A stretch of DNA of 8,971 nt from Bacteriovoracaceae bacterium (lineage in GTDB: Bacteria; Bdellovibrionota; Bacteriovoracia; Bacteriovoracales; Bacteriovoracaceae), in assembly GCA_023954595.1 (NCBI GenBank), contig JAGSHJ010000105.1:1-8971 (forward strand). Direction: 5' to 3'. The position numbers and the translations under genes were made by a program. The notes beneath the pieces were generated by a model. That model did not search any database. It saw nothing but the letters and a program-made list of their open reading frames with translations, and was not told the DNA's origin. This document shows, piece by piece, positions 1-6,451 of this stretch (position 1 is the stretch's first letter; each line of letters begins with the position of its first letter).

Positions 1-1
1 G

Positions 2-973
2 TCTTCAGACTTTGACGATCAGGCCAAGGGCCAGATTAGTGTTAAGTCCTCACGCTTTGGCCTAAAGTTTAATAATGAAAGTAAAACCTCAGGACAAATT
101 GAGTTGGATTTTGATGGCGAAAAAGGAAACAGTCCAGGTGTACTGAAGTCGGACTCAGGAAACATTCGAACGAGAATCATTAGAATTGATCACAAGCTAT
201 CTGAAAATGGAACAGTGAGTATTGGTAAGATTTGGGATAACTTCTTGGCAACTATTCCTCATACTTATTCACCTACGATGATTCAGTACTTCCAAGGAAA
301 CAATGGTTTTATTACTGAAGCAATACAGTACGCTCATAAATTTGGAAAGCTTGATACTAACTTTCAATTACAAACAATTGGCACAGATAACTATACTGTT
401 TCGACACCTCTTCTTTCTGGAAAGTTAAAATACAACCTTGGTGACCATTATGTAGGTGTAGCTTATAAGATGGGAACAGTTAACACTGAAGACGGCAGTG
501 GAGCTGCTGAGTCTGTTGATACCTCTGGCGCAAAAGTCTTCTATAGTGGAAACATTAAAAACACAAACATCAAAGCTGAGTATCACACCGGGACAAACCT
601 TGGGGCATCTGTTGTTGGTGCTTCATTGGCCAACCTTAGTTCAAGTAACGTAGCAACTTCTAGTCCTGCTACAGGTGGTGATGATATTAAAGAGCATGGC
701 TATCTTGTTTCGGTTAAACACAACTTTGATAAGTTTGGAATATTTGCTGGCTACGGCGTTAGTGAAATAACCAATGCTAAAGATGTTGTAGCTGATGGAA
801 AAATTTCTAAGAATTCTGCGATCAGGTACGGTGCAGATTATAAGGTAGATGAGAAGCTTACATTCTTTGCAGAAGTTACAAACATTACAACTGACTACTG
901 GAGTACTGCTGATGAAGAAGGTAAAGATCAATCTGGATCCTTTATGGATGTAGGACTTCTTTACTTGTTCTAA
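2..973 (+). CDS. Outer-membrane porin, DcaP-like, 5' end missing
   Basis: The reading frame is open to the left edge, so 323 C-terminal residues are visible and the true start and signal peptide lie outside the window. An internal TTG at 104 is not the start, because the codons before it already read like porin sequence (SVKSSRFGLKFNNES, then QIELDFDGE). The protein has short alternating polar/hydrophobic stretches typical of beta strands, separated by polar Gly/Ser/Asn/Asp-rich loops. It contains a GKIWDNF segment like the G-x-W-x-x-F motif of DcaP-type porins, and it ends in GLLYLF with a terminal Phe, the usual outer-membrane assembly signal. From family knowledge it should form a beta-barrel channel, probably trimeric, for small solutes. 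The substrate cannot be told from sequence. It is followed at once by a strong terminator, so it ends its transcript. Porin class is fairly certain; the DcaP subfamily is inference. Confidence 0.85.
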   Translation, partial: SSDFDDQAKGQISVKSSRFGLKFNNESKTSGQIELDFDGEKGNSPGVLKSDSGNIRTRIIRIDHKLSENGTVSIGKIWDNFLATIPHTYSPTMIQYFQGNNGFITEAIQYAHKFGKLDTNFQLQTIGTDNYTVSTPLLSGKLKYNLGDHYVGVAYKMGTVNTEDGSGAAESVDTSGAKVFYSGNIKNTNIKAEYHTGTNLGASVVGASLANLSSSNVATSSPATGGDDIKEHGYLVSVKHNFDKFGIFAGYGVSEITNAKDVVADGKISKNSAIRYGADYKVDEKLTFFAEVTNITTDYWSTADEEGKDQSGSFMDVGLLYLF

Positions 974-1003
974 GTAATATTCAAATAAGTTTTTTTCACA
1001 TCC

Positions 1004-1026
1004 AACCGCTCGAAAGAGCGGTTTTT
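1004..1026 (+). terminator. Rho-independent terminator of the porin gene
   Basis: A perfect 8-bp stem, AACCGCTC (1004-1011) with GAGCGGTT (1016-1023), closes a GAAA tetraloop and runs into a T tract (1022-1026). It lies 30 bases after the porin stop. This is a textbook intrinsic terminator and separates the porin from the downstream lipoprotein unit. Confidence 0.93.
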
Positions 1027-1217
1027 AATTACCTTTCAACGCTTTCAAAAAACTAAATCACTCCGAATGTTGGCACTGTAACCTTAAGAAAATTTCACCC
1101 TCAATTAAATAACATCCGTTAAGTTCATGAATTCTTTAGCTTCATTAATTTTTAGAAAGCTCCGAGGTTTTAAGAGTCACAATGACGTCACCCCAAACAA
1201 AACAAATGGAGGAATTA

Positions 1218-1352
1218 GTGAATAGATTACTTAGAAACATTTTTTTTATTATGGTCGCAGGGCTACTGAGTGTTTCATGCATTCAGAAAGATGATAGCTC
1301 AAGCAGTAGTAACAACAACAACTTCACCCTTGAAGGAAGCGGAGGGAATTAA
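1218..1352 (+). CDS. Small lipoprotein, 44 aa, GTG start
   Basis: The GTG start at 1218 is preceded by a strong Shine-Dalgarno GGAGGA (1208-1213). The product has an N-terminal Arg-Asn-Arg region, a hydrophobic stretch (IFFIMVAGLL, residues 8-17) and Cys21 in the context LLSVSC, a slightly unusual lipobox with Ser rather than Leu at -3. The mature part would be only 24 residues: charged IQKDD, then a Ser5-Asn4 run, then FTLEGSGGN. Ile at +2 after the Cys would suit outer-membrane sorting by the Lol rule known from E. coli. The stop at 1350-1352 is two bases before the next ATG, and the next gene's SD lies inside this gene, so the two are probably translationally coupled. No family is recognised. 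The non-coding stretch before it (1027-1217) shows no convincing promoter, although one is expected after the terminator. Alternative: a leader peptide whose main role is coupling. Confidence 0.72.
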   Translation: MNRLLRNIFFIMVAGLLSVSCIQKDDSSSSSNNNNFTLEGSGGN

Positions 1353-1354
1353 TT

Positions 1355-2008
1355 ATGAAAAAACTATTATTTGTATCAATGTTGGCAACTAGTACTGTGT
1401 TTTCTGCTACAGGCGATCCTGACAGCTTAAAAATAAAACTCTATAGATTTGCAGTCTCTGATAATGCTGATTGCTCAAACCCAAAGGTTGTAGTTGATCG
1501 ATCTTCAAACCCTCAATATGTATCAATGCTTGATCGTCCTGAGTTTGGATCTGGTGAGGTTGATAATGGAACCTATCCATGTGTCATGATTGAAATGAGT
1601 GATCAAATAAAGTTCTCTCCAGATGGAAATGTTGGCACTCAATGTGATGGAAATGTTGAGTATACCTTAGATGTCTGCGGTGGTAGTGGTACTTATCAAA
1701 AACTCGATGGAACAACAGGTACATGTGCCGGTGATAATGGTGCAGATTCATCTGGATCCTATACTGAGACTAAGGTTGTTCTTTACCTATCTACGAACTC
1801 AACTTCCACAGGGGGAGGAGCAAATGCATTTGTCCCACCTACAACTGGCTCAGATGCCACAAAAGGTTTTCAATTGGGTAGTCCATTAATTGTCTCTGGA
1901 ACGGAAGTTGGCATCTTTGATGTGGATGGAACTGGAAAGGTTGATGGTGACCCAGGGCCATCATACTGTGAGTTTATGCCACCACTATTTTCATTTTCTA
2001 AACAGTAA
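1355..2008 (+). CDS. Secreted cysteine-containing protein of unknown function
   Basis: The 217-residue product begins with a clear Sec signal peptide (MKKLLFVSMLATSTVFSA), with likely signal peptidase I cleavage after Ala18. Six cysteines are visible in the mature part (40, 76, 97, 108, 124, 205); the even number and exported location suggest disulfide bonds. The middle and C-terminal parts are rich in Gly, Ser, Thr, Asn and Asp. There is a GTYPCVMIEMSDQIKF segment near 72-87, and an FDVDGTGKVDGDPG segment near 188-201 that resembles a short Asp-rich metal-binding loop but is not a canonical EF-hand. No transmembrane segment follows the signal peptide. The start is supported by GGAGGG (1341-1346), 8 bases before the ATG and inside the preceding lipoprotein gene. 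I do not recognise the family. An envelope or extracellular role is inferred only from the export signal and the lipoprotein partner. Confidence 0.88.
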   Translation: MKKLLFVSMLATSTVFSATGDPDSLKIKLYRFAVSDNADCSNPKVVVDRSSNPQYVSMLDRPEFGSGEVDNGTYPCVMIEMSDQIKFSPDGNVGTQCDGNVEYTLDVCGGSGTYQKLDGTTGTCAGDNGADSSGSYTETKVVLYLSTNSTSTGGGANAFVPPTTGSDATKGFQLGSPLIVSGTEVGIFDVDGTGKVDGDPGPSYCEFMPPLFSFSKQ

Positions 2009-2017
2009 GTAATTTAT

Positions 2018-2045
2018 GCAGGCCTTCTTGTAGGGCCTGCTTATT
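2018..2045. terminator. Hairpin terminator between converging genes
   Basis: GCAGGCC (2018-2024) pairs with GGCCTGC (2034-2040), a perfect 7-bp stem with a 9-base loop. On the plus strand it is followed by TTATT, a short T-rich tail, 10 bases after the stop of the secreted-protein gene. On the minus strand the stem starts directly after the stop of the 42-residue ORF (2041-2043), but the tract after it is only moderately T-rich. It probably ends the plus transcript and may also act on the minus one. Confidence 0.75.
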
Positions 2046-2169
2046 CCTCTCTGTTTGTTCTAGCTCTTTTATGACTTTCGGATTTGTTTTTGTGCTCTAA
2101 GTATTTTTTTGCAGCTTGAACACCTTTTTTGAGAAGTCCTGCTTTAAATAGTGTTGATACGAATCCCAT
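2041..2169 (-). CDS. Small basic protein, 42 aa
   Basis: An ATG at 2169 is preceded by an excellent Shine-Dalgarno, AAGGAG (plus-strand 2175-2180), at a 5-base spacing, and opens a 42-codon frame ending in TAA at 2041-2043. The N-terminal half (MGFVSTLFKAGLLKKGVQAA) could form an amphipathic helix. The second half (KKYLEHKNK, then a run ending KRARTNREE) is strongly charged and lysine/arginine-rich, giving a basic protein without a signal peptide or a full membrane span. It is the last gene of the minus-strand run, 38 bases after the DUF1622 stop, and its stop touches the shared hairpin. No family is recognised. A membrane-surface or nucleic-acid-binding role would be a guess. The ribosome site, the full use of the gap between neighbours and the match of stop to terminator make it a likely real gene. 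Confidence 0.62.
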   Translation of the reverse strand: MGFVSTLFKAGLLKKGVQAAKKYLEHKNKSESHKRARTNREE

Positions 2170-2207
2170 AATTACTCCTTGGTTTATAAAATGCAATTTA
2201 GGCACCA

Positions 2208-2570
2208 TCATATTTTAGGACACTCACTCTTGCGCCAAGGTAGCTTGCCTTCTATCTCGACAGATAGTGAGAAACTTAAAAATGTTCTGATGATAACAAT
2301 TAATCCTAAGATATAGAGGCTCTCTAGACTTGGCTTTACTGTAACTGTTTCTATGATGTCACCGGCCACCAAAAACTCTAGGCCTAGAAGAATTCCCTTA
2401 GCAAAGTTCGTTCGTAATGTATGATAGTTGAGATGCCAGTCAAATTTTTGGTAAGCACGTATAAAGAAAATAACAAGGGAGCCAAGAGCTCCCGTGATAA
2501 TAACCGCAACCCCAAGTGATTCAATTGCGACTGCGATTAAATGAAGAAAGTTAACAAGTCTGTCTTCCAT
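2208..2570 (-). CDS. DUF1622 family inner-membrane protein
   Basis: The 120-residue protein has three predicted membrane segments, roughly 10-37, 58-77 and 84-104. The family hallmark is the C-terminal block LEFLVAGDIIETV (64-76), then LGLIVIIRTFLSFSL (88-102), then VEIEGKLPW (104-112), which matches the DUF1622 pattern of an acidic residue in segment 2 (Asp71), Arg95 in segment 3 and a terminal E-I-E-G-x-x-P-W. Length fits the family. Its biochemical function is unknown. The start has only a weak AAGG placed one base before the ATG, so the initiation site is less certain than the frame. It begins 32 bases after the SpoIID-like gene stop with no terminator between, so co-transcription is likely. 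Confidence 0.85.
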   Translation of the reverse strand: MEDRLVNFLHLIAVAIESLGVAVIITGALGSLVIFFIRAYQKFDWHLNYHTLRTNFAKGILLGLEFLVAGDIIETVTVKPSLESLYILGLIVIIRTFLSFSLSVEIEGKLPWRKSECPKI

Positions 2571-2602
2571 ACCTTAATATAGAAGCAAAATTTATGCCGT
2601 AA

Positions 2603-3907
2603 TTACAGTCTCTTTAACTCAACATCGGTATAGTAGTGATAAAGAATCTCTTCGTAGGTTTTGTTATAGTTTTTTGCCATAATGAATGCTCCCCACTGAG
2701 AAAGCCCAACATGATGACCCCAACCGTTTCCTCTAAACGCCACTTCATCGTTATCATTAATTAATAGACGGTAGTGGTAGGATGGAAACTTAGACCAGCC
2801 AATAGCTTTACGAATCAATTTTGAGTCAACGCTTGTAATATTTCGATCTTGAGAGAACTGAAGATTTACGACACTATTAAAATCGCGATTGAGGCTCATC
2901 TCTGAAATCGAATAGTCATGAAGTTCAGTAAATGGAGCAAGCTGCTTTTTAAGAGCGTTTGCACTTTTTAGTTTCTTTAAGAATGATTTTTTATCTGACC
3001 ATTCTGTTGTCCACTCTACAATCCATTTTGATTTAGGAGACAATTCATCTTTCAACTCCTGGCGAGGGAAAATTTCTGGTTTCCCCTTGCAGTAGACAAC
3101 TTCATTACCAAAAATGTTTTTGGCCGAATCTGTACGTCCACCACTGTAAGCATGAAAAAAAGCAACAATAACATCTCCGTTATGAGTAAGTACTTCACCT
3201 CTGGTTTGTTTAATTGCTTCATTTGTTGATGGAGTCTGTGCGCTGAAACCTGCATACACTTGAAAGCGAGCAGTATCGTCAACGTCAAAGTATTTACCTT
3301 TTGATGTTAGTAGGTGGTAATATGCATAGCTCCTTGCTGCCACCGCCTGTGCCTTGAGTGCCTCTAGCGGCCAGGTATTTACACTCTCTTTGGGAACAAC
3401 ACCTTTTAAGTATTCTTCGATACTCAAATGATTTACGATGTGAATTTTTTTATCTTTTAGGAAAACCTCTAAAAGGCCTGTGTAACTATGAGTTTTATCG
3501 AGGTTATTTTTTCTATGAACCTCAATAGGGGAGTTTGATTTTAAAAAGACCTTGTTTGAAGAGAACCTTTTTCCATTGGCAAGTCTCAGAGATAGCTTGC
3601 TGCCTTTAACATCAAACTGAATACTGTCAGTATACTCACCGTCTATCTCTATATCATTAGCTTTGAGTAACACTGTTGAAGCATCATCGGCCTTGCCATG
3701 AACCCAATCATTTTTAAGGGTATGTGGAAAAATTTTAACTCTAACTGTTTTCATAAAACTTTTATTAAGTGCAGCCTTTGCCGGCATTCCAAACTCTGGC
3801 ACACTCGACTCTGGTTGAAACAGTGGGGCCATGTCGAAACTACTAACTTCAGACCTAGCATAGGACGCGACAAACAATAGCGTTATTAACAAAACGAGCT
3901 TTTTCAT
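2603..3907 (-). CDS. Secreted SpoIID/LytB-domain peptidoglycan glycan-strand hydrolase
   Basis: The 434-residue protein starts with a signal peptide (MKKLVLLITLLFVASYARS). Residues 50-150 form a beta-rich region containing segments such as SIQFDVKG, as in SpoIID/LytB proteins. The core follows: IEEYLKGVVPKE (163-174), then WPLEALKAQAVAARSYAYYH (179-198), FHAYSGGRTDSAKNIFG (251-267) and the C-terminal signature GNGWGHHVGLSQWGA (393-407). SpoIID of sporeformers is a lytic transglycosylase that cuts glycan strands stripped of peptides; Glu174 in VVPKE is at the position of its catalytic Glu. The QVY element (216-218) is preceded by Phe where Cys or Asp is common. The start is supported by GGAGAG (plus-strand 3911-3916). 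It should act in the periplasm, or outside the cell on another wall. It lies in a long minus-strand run with nfo. The enzymatic role is family knowledge; the biological role here is open. Confidence 0.9.
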   Translation of the reverse strand: MKKLVLLITLLFVASYARSEVSSFDMAPLFQPESSVPEFGMPAKAALNKSFMKTVRVKIFPHTLKNDWVHGKADDASTVLLKANDIEIDGEYTDSIQFDVKGSKLSLRLANGKRFSSNKVFLKSNSPIEVHRKNNLDKTHSYTGLLEVFLKDKKIHIVNHLSIEEYLKGVVPKESVNTWPLEALKAQAVAARSYAYYHLLTSKGKYFDVDDTARFQVYAGFSAQTPSTNEAIKQTRGEVLTHNGDVIVAFFHAYSGGRTDSAKNIFGNEVVYCKGKPEIFPRQELKDELSPKSKWIVEWTTEWSDKKSFLKKLKSANALKKQLAPFTELHDYSISEMSLNRDFNSVVNLQFSQDRNITSVDSKLIRKAIGWSKFPSYHYRLLINDNDEVAFRGNGWGHHVGLSQWGAFIMAKNYNKTYEEILYHYYTDVELKRL

Positions 3908-3916
3908 ATTCTCTCC

Positions 3917-3941
3917 AGTCTCTCAGTGGAACCTGAAGACT
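3917..3941 (-). promoter_or_regulatory. Hairpin directly upstream of the SpoIID-like gene's SD
   Basis: On the minus strand, AGTCTTCAG pairs with CTGAGAGACT around a GTTCCA loop: 9 pairs with one bulged base. The 3' arm ends immediately before the GGAGAG Shine-Dalgarno. It sits in the 92-base gap after nfo. It could set mRNA stability or ribosome access; there is no T tract, so it is not a terminator. Function is not shown. Confidence 0.25.
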
Positions 3942-3999
3942 AACAATCTTGAGTCATTTTGTCTTCTTTTTGACGCTGCGTTAGTTTTTAGTGTGTGTG

Positions 4000-4845
4000 C
4001 TACGCGGCAAAGCCTTGCAGCATTTTTAATTCATCCTCCCAGAGCTCTTTTTCAGGTGTTTCCAGTATAAGAGGGATGTCATCAAAGCGTTTATCTTTTG
4101 CAATCCATTTAAAACAATTTTTACCAATGGTGCCAAGGCCTATACTTTCATGGCGATCCCTATGACTATTTAGTTCCATCTTGCTGTCGTTTAGGTGCAT
4201 GCCTTTTAGGTATTTAAATCCAATTATTTTTTCAAAATCATCAAAGACATCAGTGAAGCTCTTTTTTGATTTCGCAAGATCATAACCAGCAGCATACGCA
4301 TGGCAAGTGTCTATGCAGACACCAATTCTCTTTTTATCTTTTACAAGTTCAATGATGTTTTTGATTTGTTCAAATCTAAATCCGAGATTACTGCCTTGTC
4401 CTGCGGTATTCTCAATGACAAAGATTACATTGTCCGTCTCTTGTATTGTTTCGTTAAGGCCTTGGGCGATTAGTTCAAAACATTGTTGTTCTGGAATCTT
4501 ATTTAGGTGAGCACCAGGATGAAAGTTTAATAGACTTAGTCCTAGTTGGTTAACCCTTAACGCCTCATCTTTAAATGCTTGGAGAGACTTGGATCTAGTT
4601 GCTTCGTTTGGACTTCCAAGGTTTATTAAATAGCTATCATGTACGAGAACCTTGTCAGGCTGTATAGAGTACTTAGCTAAATTGTCTTTGAATAATTGAA
4701 TTTGAGATTTAGTGTAGGGACGGCTGCTCCATTGCCTTTGATTTTTACTAAACATGGCAAAAGCATTTGCTCCCAATTGTGCCGCACGCTCTGGAGCGTT
4801 TTCAACTCCGCCAGCTATACTTACATGTGCTCCAAAGTATTTCAT
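4000..4845 (-). CDS. nfo: Endonuclease IV, AP endonuclease
   Basis: Nfo cleaves DNA 5' to abasic sites in base-excision repair, in the cytoplasm, using three zinc ions. The 281-residue length matches E. coli Nfo. The start MKYFGAHVSIAGGVENA is typical. All nine metal ligands can be placed: His69 (VLVHDS), His109 (NFHPGAH), Glu145 (VIENTAG), Asp179 and His182 (CIDTCHA), His217 (MHLNDSK), Asp230 and His232 (HRDRHES) and Glu262 (LILETPE), nearly the same numbering as the E. coli enzyme. The start has GAGGG a few bases upstream, inside a hairpin (4848-4868). It begins 43 bases after the pdxH stop and is followed by 92 bases before the SpoIID-like gene, all on one strand. Nothing is missing or truncated, so it should be active. 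Confidence 0.97.
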   Translation of the reverse strand: MKYFGAHVSIAGGVENAPERAAQLGANAFAMFSKNQRQWSSRPYTKSQIQLFKDNLAKYSIQPDKVLVHDSYLINLGSPNEATRSKSLQAFKDEALRVNQLGLSLLNFHPGAHLNKIPEQQCFELIAQGLNETIQETDNVIFVIENTAGQGSNLGFRFEQIKNIIELVKDKKRIGVCIDTCHAYAAGYDLAKSKKSFTDVFDDFEKIIGFKYLKGMHLNDSKMELNSHRDRHESIGLGTIGKNCFKWIAKDKRFDDIPLILETPEKELWEDELKMLQGFAA

Positions 4846-4847
4846 AA

Positions 4848-4868
4848 GAACCCTCGTTGAAAGGGTTC
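4848..4868 (-). promoter_or_regulatory. Hairpin overlapping the nfo ribosome-binding site
   Basis: On the minus strand GAACCCT (4848-4854 complement) and AGGGTTC (4862-4868 complement) make a perfect 7-bp stem with a 7-base loop, between the pdxH stop and the nfo ATG at 4845. The arm nearest nfo contains the GAGGG that serves as its Shine-Dalgarno, so folding would hide it. There is no T tract after it, so an intrinsic terminator is unlikely. Translational control of nfo is an inference. Confidence 0.4.
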
Positions 4869-4888
4869 AAGTTTGATGCCATGAGCTC

Positions 4889-5521
4889 TTAAGGTGCCAA
4901 TCTATCGATTGACCAATTTTGACCAGATTTGGAGTAGAGGAAGCGGTCATGAAGTCGATTAGGTCGTCCTTGCCAGAATTCAATACTTTCAACATCTATA
5001 GAGAAACCACCCCAGAAATTTGGAAACTCTACTGGTTTATCTTTGTATAAAAGTTCAAGCTCTTGAACCTTGTCATAAAGTTCACTCTTGTCGACTATAT
5101 GACTTTGATTTGAGGCAATTGCACTTATTTGGCTCTCTCTAGGTCTGGAGTAGAAGTACTCTCTAGATTCCTCTGTAGGAACTTTATGCGCTTTACCTGT
5201 TACTCTTACTTGTCTATCAAGTTCTTTCCAATAGATGTTCAGGGACACCTTGTTGTTTCTTTCGATGTCCTGCGCCTTGGCAGAGTTGTAGTTGGTGAAA
5301 AAGACTAGTGAAGAGTCTTTGATTTCTTTGATTAAAATGATTCGTGATTTTGGGTAACCGTTGGCATCAACAGTTGCTAAGTTTGCGGCATTTGCGTAAG
5401 GAATTTTTGCAGTAATTGCAAGCTGCATCCACTCTTCTAATTGCTCAATAGGTGAGTCTTTTAAAGTCTCTCTTTTAAGCTCTTGTCTTTCGTATTGTTG
5501 GCCAACTTTTTTAAGGTCCAC
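4889..5521 (-). CDS. pdxH: Pyridoxamine/pyridoxine 5'-phosphate oxidase
   Basis: PdxH uses FMN and oxygen to convert pyridoxine or pyridoxamine 5'-phosphate to pyridoxal 5'-phosphate, the last step and the salvage step of vitamin B6 cofactor synthesis, in the cytoplasm. The 210 residues are close to the E. coli length. Family features in order: an N-terminal helix with the RxxL-type region, SRIILIKEI (59-67) of the FMN site, VFFTNYNSAKAQDI (73-86), RPRESQISAIAS (126-137), and the C-terminal hallmark EFWQGRPNRLHDR (181-193), which holds the phosphate-binding Arg and His. The start is GTG at 5521 with AAGGA six bases upstream. It overlaps the end of the preceding gene by 11 bases in another frame, which points to coupled translation. 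No other B6 gene is in the window. Confidence 0.97.
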   Translation of the reverse strand: MDLKKVGQQYERQELKRETLKDSPIEQLEEWMQLAITAKIPYANAANLATVDANGYPKSRIILIKEIKDSSLVFFTNYNSAKAQDIERNNKVSLNIYWKELDRQVRVTGKAHKVPTEESREYFYSRPRESQISAIASNQSHIVDKSELYDKVQELELLYKDKPVEFPNFWGGFSIDVESIEFWQGRPNRLHDRFLYSKSGQNWSIDRLAP

Positions 5522-6431
5522 TTACTTTCCTTATATTTCCATTCTTTAAATAAAATTTCACTTCATAAGCATTGGGTCTAGTTGAGGAGTCAAATGGATC
5601 TGCTTGTCCATTCTCCAATCTCACATCATAAGAGTACTCAACTTCTGGGTTTGGGGCGAAGTTTAGGTTTCCATTTTCAAACTCTACCATGACGTCGAAT
5701 TCGGCCTCTTCTATATTCACCTGGGCGTCGGTACCTGTGACTGTTAGTGTCGCATCCACTGGAACTTCGATATCACAACTTCCACCTCCATAGGCTTCAA
5801 GATTTATTTCCAAGGCATGGGGGAGAATGCTTACAATATCTTTTTCTGGTGGCATTTGAAGTTTACAGTTCCAAGACGCCTTCTTGCTTGTGGTGGTTTT
5901 AAAATTGAAAACACCTGATTCAAAGTTTACTAAAATCTCATTCATATCGGTAGTTAACTCAAAGGAACCATCGAATTGATTGGTAAACTTGTTTTCTACA
6001 AATTGGTATTGATCAAAAACTTTTATTTTCCCTGAGGTTCCATTGATATCAATAAGACCACCGAGAAGGATTACTCTTTGCGTTTTTTCGTCAAACTTCG
6101 CAATTGGAGTAAATTTCCATACCATTACAGTGATAAAGAGGAAGAATATAGCGATTGAACCTAGAAATGTGATGGAAAACCATTTTAAAAATGGATGCTT
6201 CCTAGGTTTGAAAGTTTTATAACCACTATCTAGGCGGTAATGATTAGCAACCTTTTGTGCCGAGCCTAAATCATCTAGAATTTCAGATAGCTTCTTGTCT
6301 GGAAACTTTTCCTTCGCTTCTAGTATATGCTGGTGGTTTTCAGAGACAATTTTACTTCTTTTGCTAGGAGGAAAGTCACTTAGGTGTTTCTCTAGCTCAA
6401 ATAAGTATTGTTCGAGGTTTTGATTATCCAT
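5511..6431 (-). CDS. HAAS-like single-pass membrane protein with beta-rich C-terminal domain
   Basis: With the ATG at 6431 the product has 306 residues. Residues 1-65 (LEQYLFELEKHLSDFPPSKR, later LSEILDDLGSAQKVANHY) resemble the HAAS/DUF1700 signalling helix bundle: L-x-x-L-x-x-L then P-x-x-K/R, then a D-D-L-G-S-A helix end. A membrane segment lies at about 84-106 (WFSITFLGSIAIFFLFITVMV), preceded by Lys/Arg-rich residues, so the N-terminal domain should be cytoplasmic and the rest periplasmic. Residues 120-306 are beta-rich with recurring Gly-Asn turns (ENGNLNF, ENGQ, KNGNI), like the DUF4097-type beta-solenoid often following HAAS domains. In Firmicutes such proteins pair with PadR repressors; none is present here. 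It is first in the minus-strand run, overlapping pdxH. An upstream TTG at 6452 would add seven residues but lacks an SD. Function is unknown; domain assignment is moderate. Confidence 0.72.
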   Translation of the reverse strand: MDNQNLEQYLFELEKHLSDFPPSKRSKIVSENHQHILEAKEKFPDKKLSEILDDLGSAQKVANHYRLDSGYKTFKPRKHPFLKWFSITFLGSIAIFFLFITVMVWKFTPIAKFDEKTQRVILLGGLIDINGTSGKIKVFDQYQFVENKFTNQFDGSFELTTDMNEILVNFESGVFNFKTTTSKKASWNCKLQMPPEKDIVSILPHALEINLEAYGGGSCDIEVPVDATLTVTGTDAQVNIEEAEFDVMVEFENGNLNFAPNPEVEYSYDVRLENGQADPFDSSTRPNAYEVKFYLKNGNIRKVSGP

Positions 6432-6437
6432 TTTTGA

Positions 6438-6443
6438 TTCCTT
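6438..6443 (-). promoter_or_regulatory. Ribosome-binding site that fixes the HAAS-like gene start
   Basis: AAGGAA on the minus strand lies six bases before the ATG at 6431. It falls inside the longer frame that begins with TTG at 6452, so the ATG is the better start. Confidence 0.65.
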
Positions 6444-6451
6444 ACAGGCCA

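Noticed and set aside
641..931. 96-codon minus-strand frame inside the porin gene
   Set aside because: It is antisense to clear porin sequence, has no ribosome site, and its product looks like a translation shadow.
1071..1085. TGGCAC resembling a sigma54 -24 element
   Set aside because: The required GC-containing -12 element is absent at the proper distance.
1183..1190. TGACGTCA palindrome
   Set aside because: An isolated 8-base palindrome with no second copy or known matching bacterial regulator; chance is sufficient.
1127..1225. ATG-initiated 32-codon frame overlapping the small lipoprotein start
   Set aside because: It has no Shine-Dalgarno, its product has no signal or recognisable pattern, and it ends inside the lipoprotein gene, which has a strong SD and a lipobox.
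1066..1639. 12-base direct repeat AATGTTGGCACT at 1066 and 1628
   Set aside because: A few 12-base matches are expected by chance in a window this size, and one copy lies inside a coding region.
3052..3288. 78-codon minus-strand frame within the SpoIID-like gene
   Set aside because: It lies in a different frame on the same strand across conserved SpoIID motifs; the SpoIID frame is the real one.
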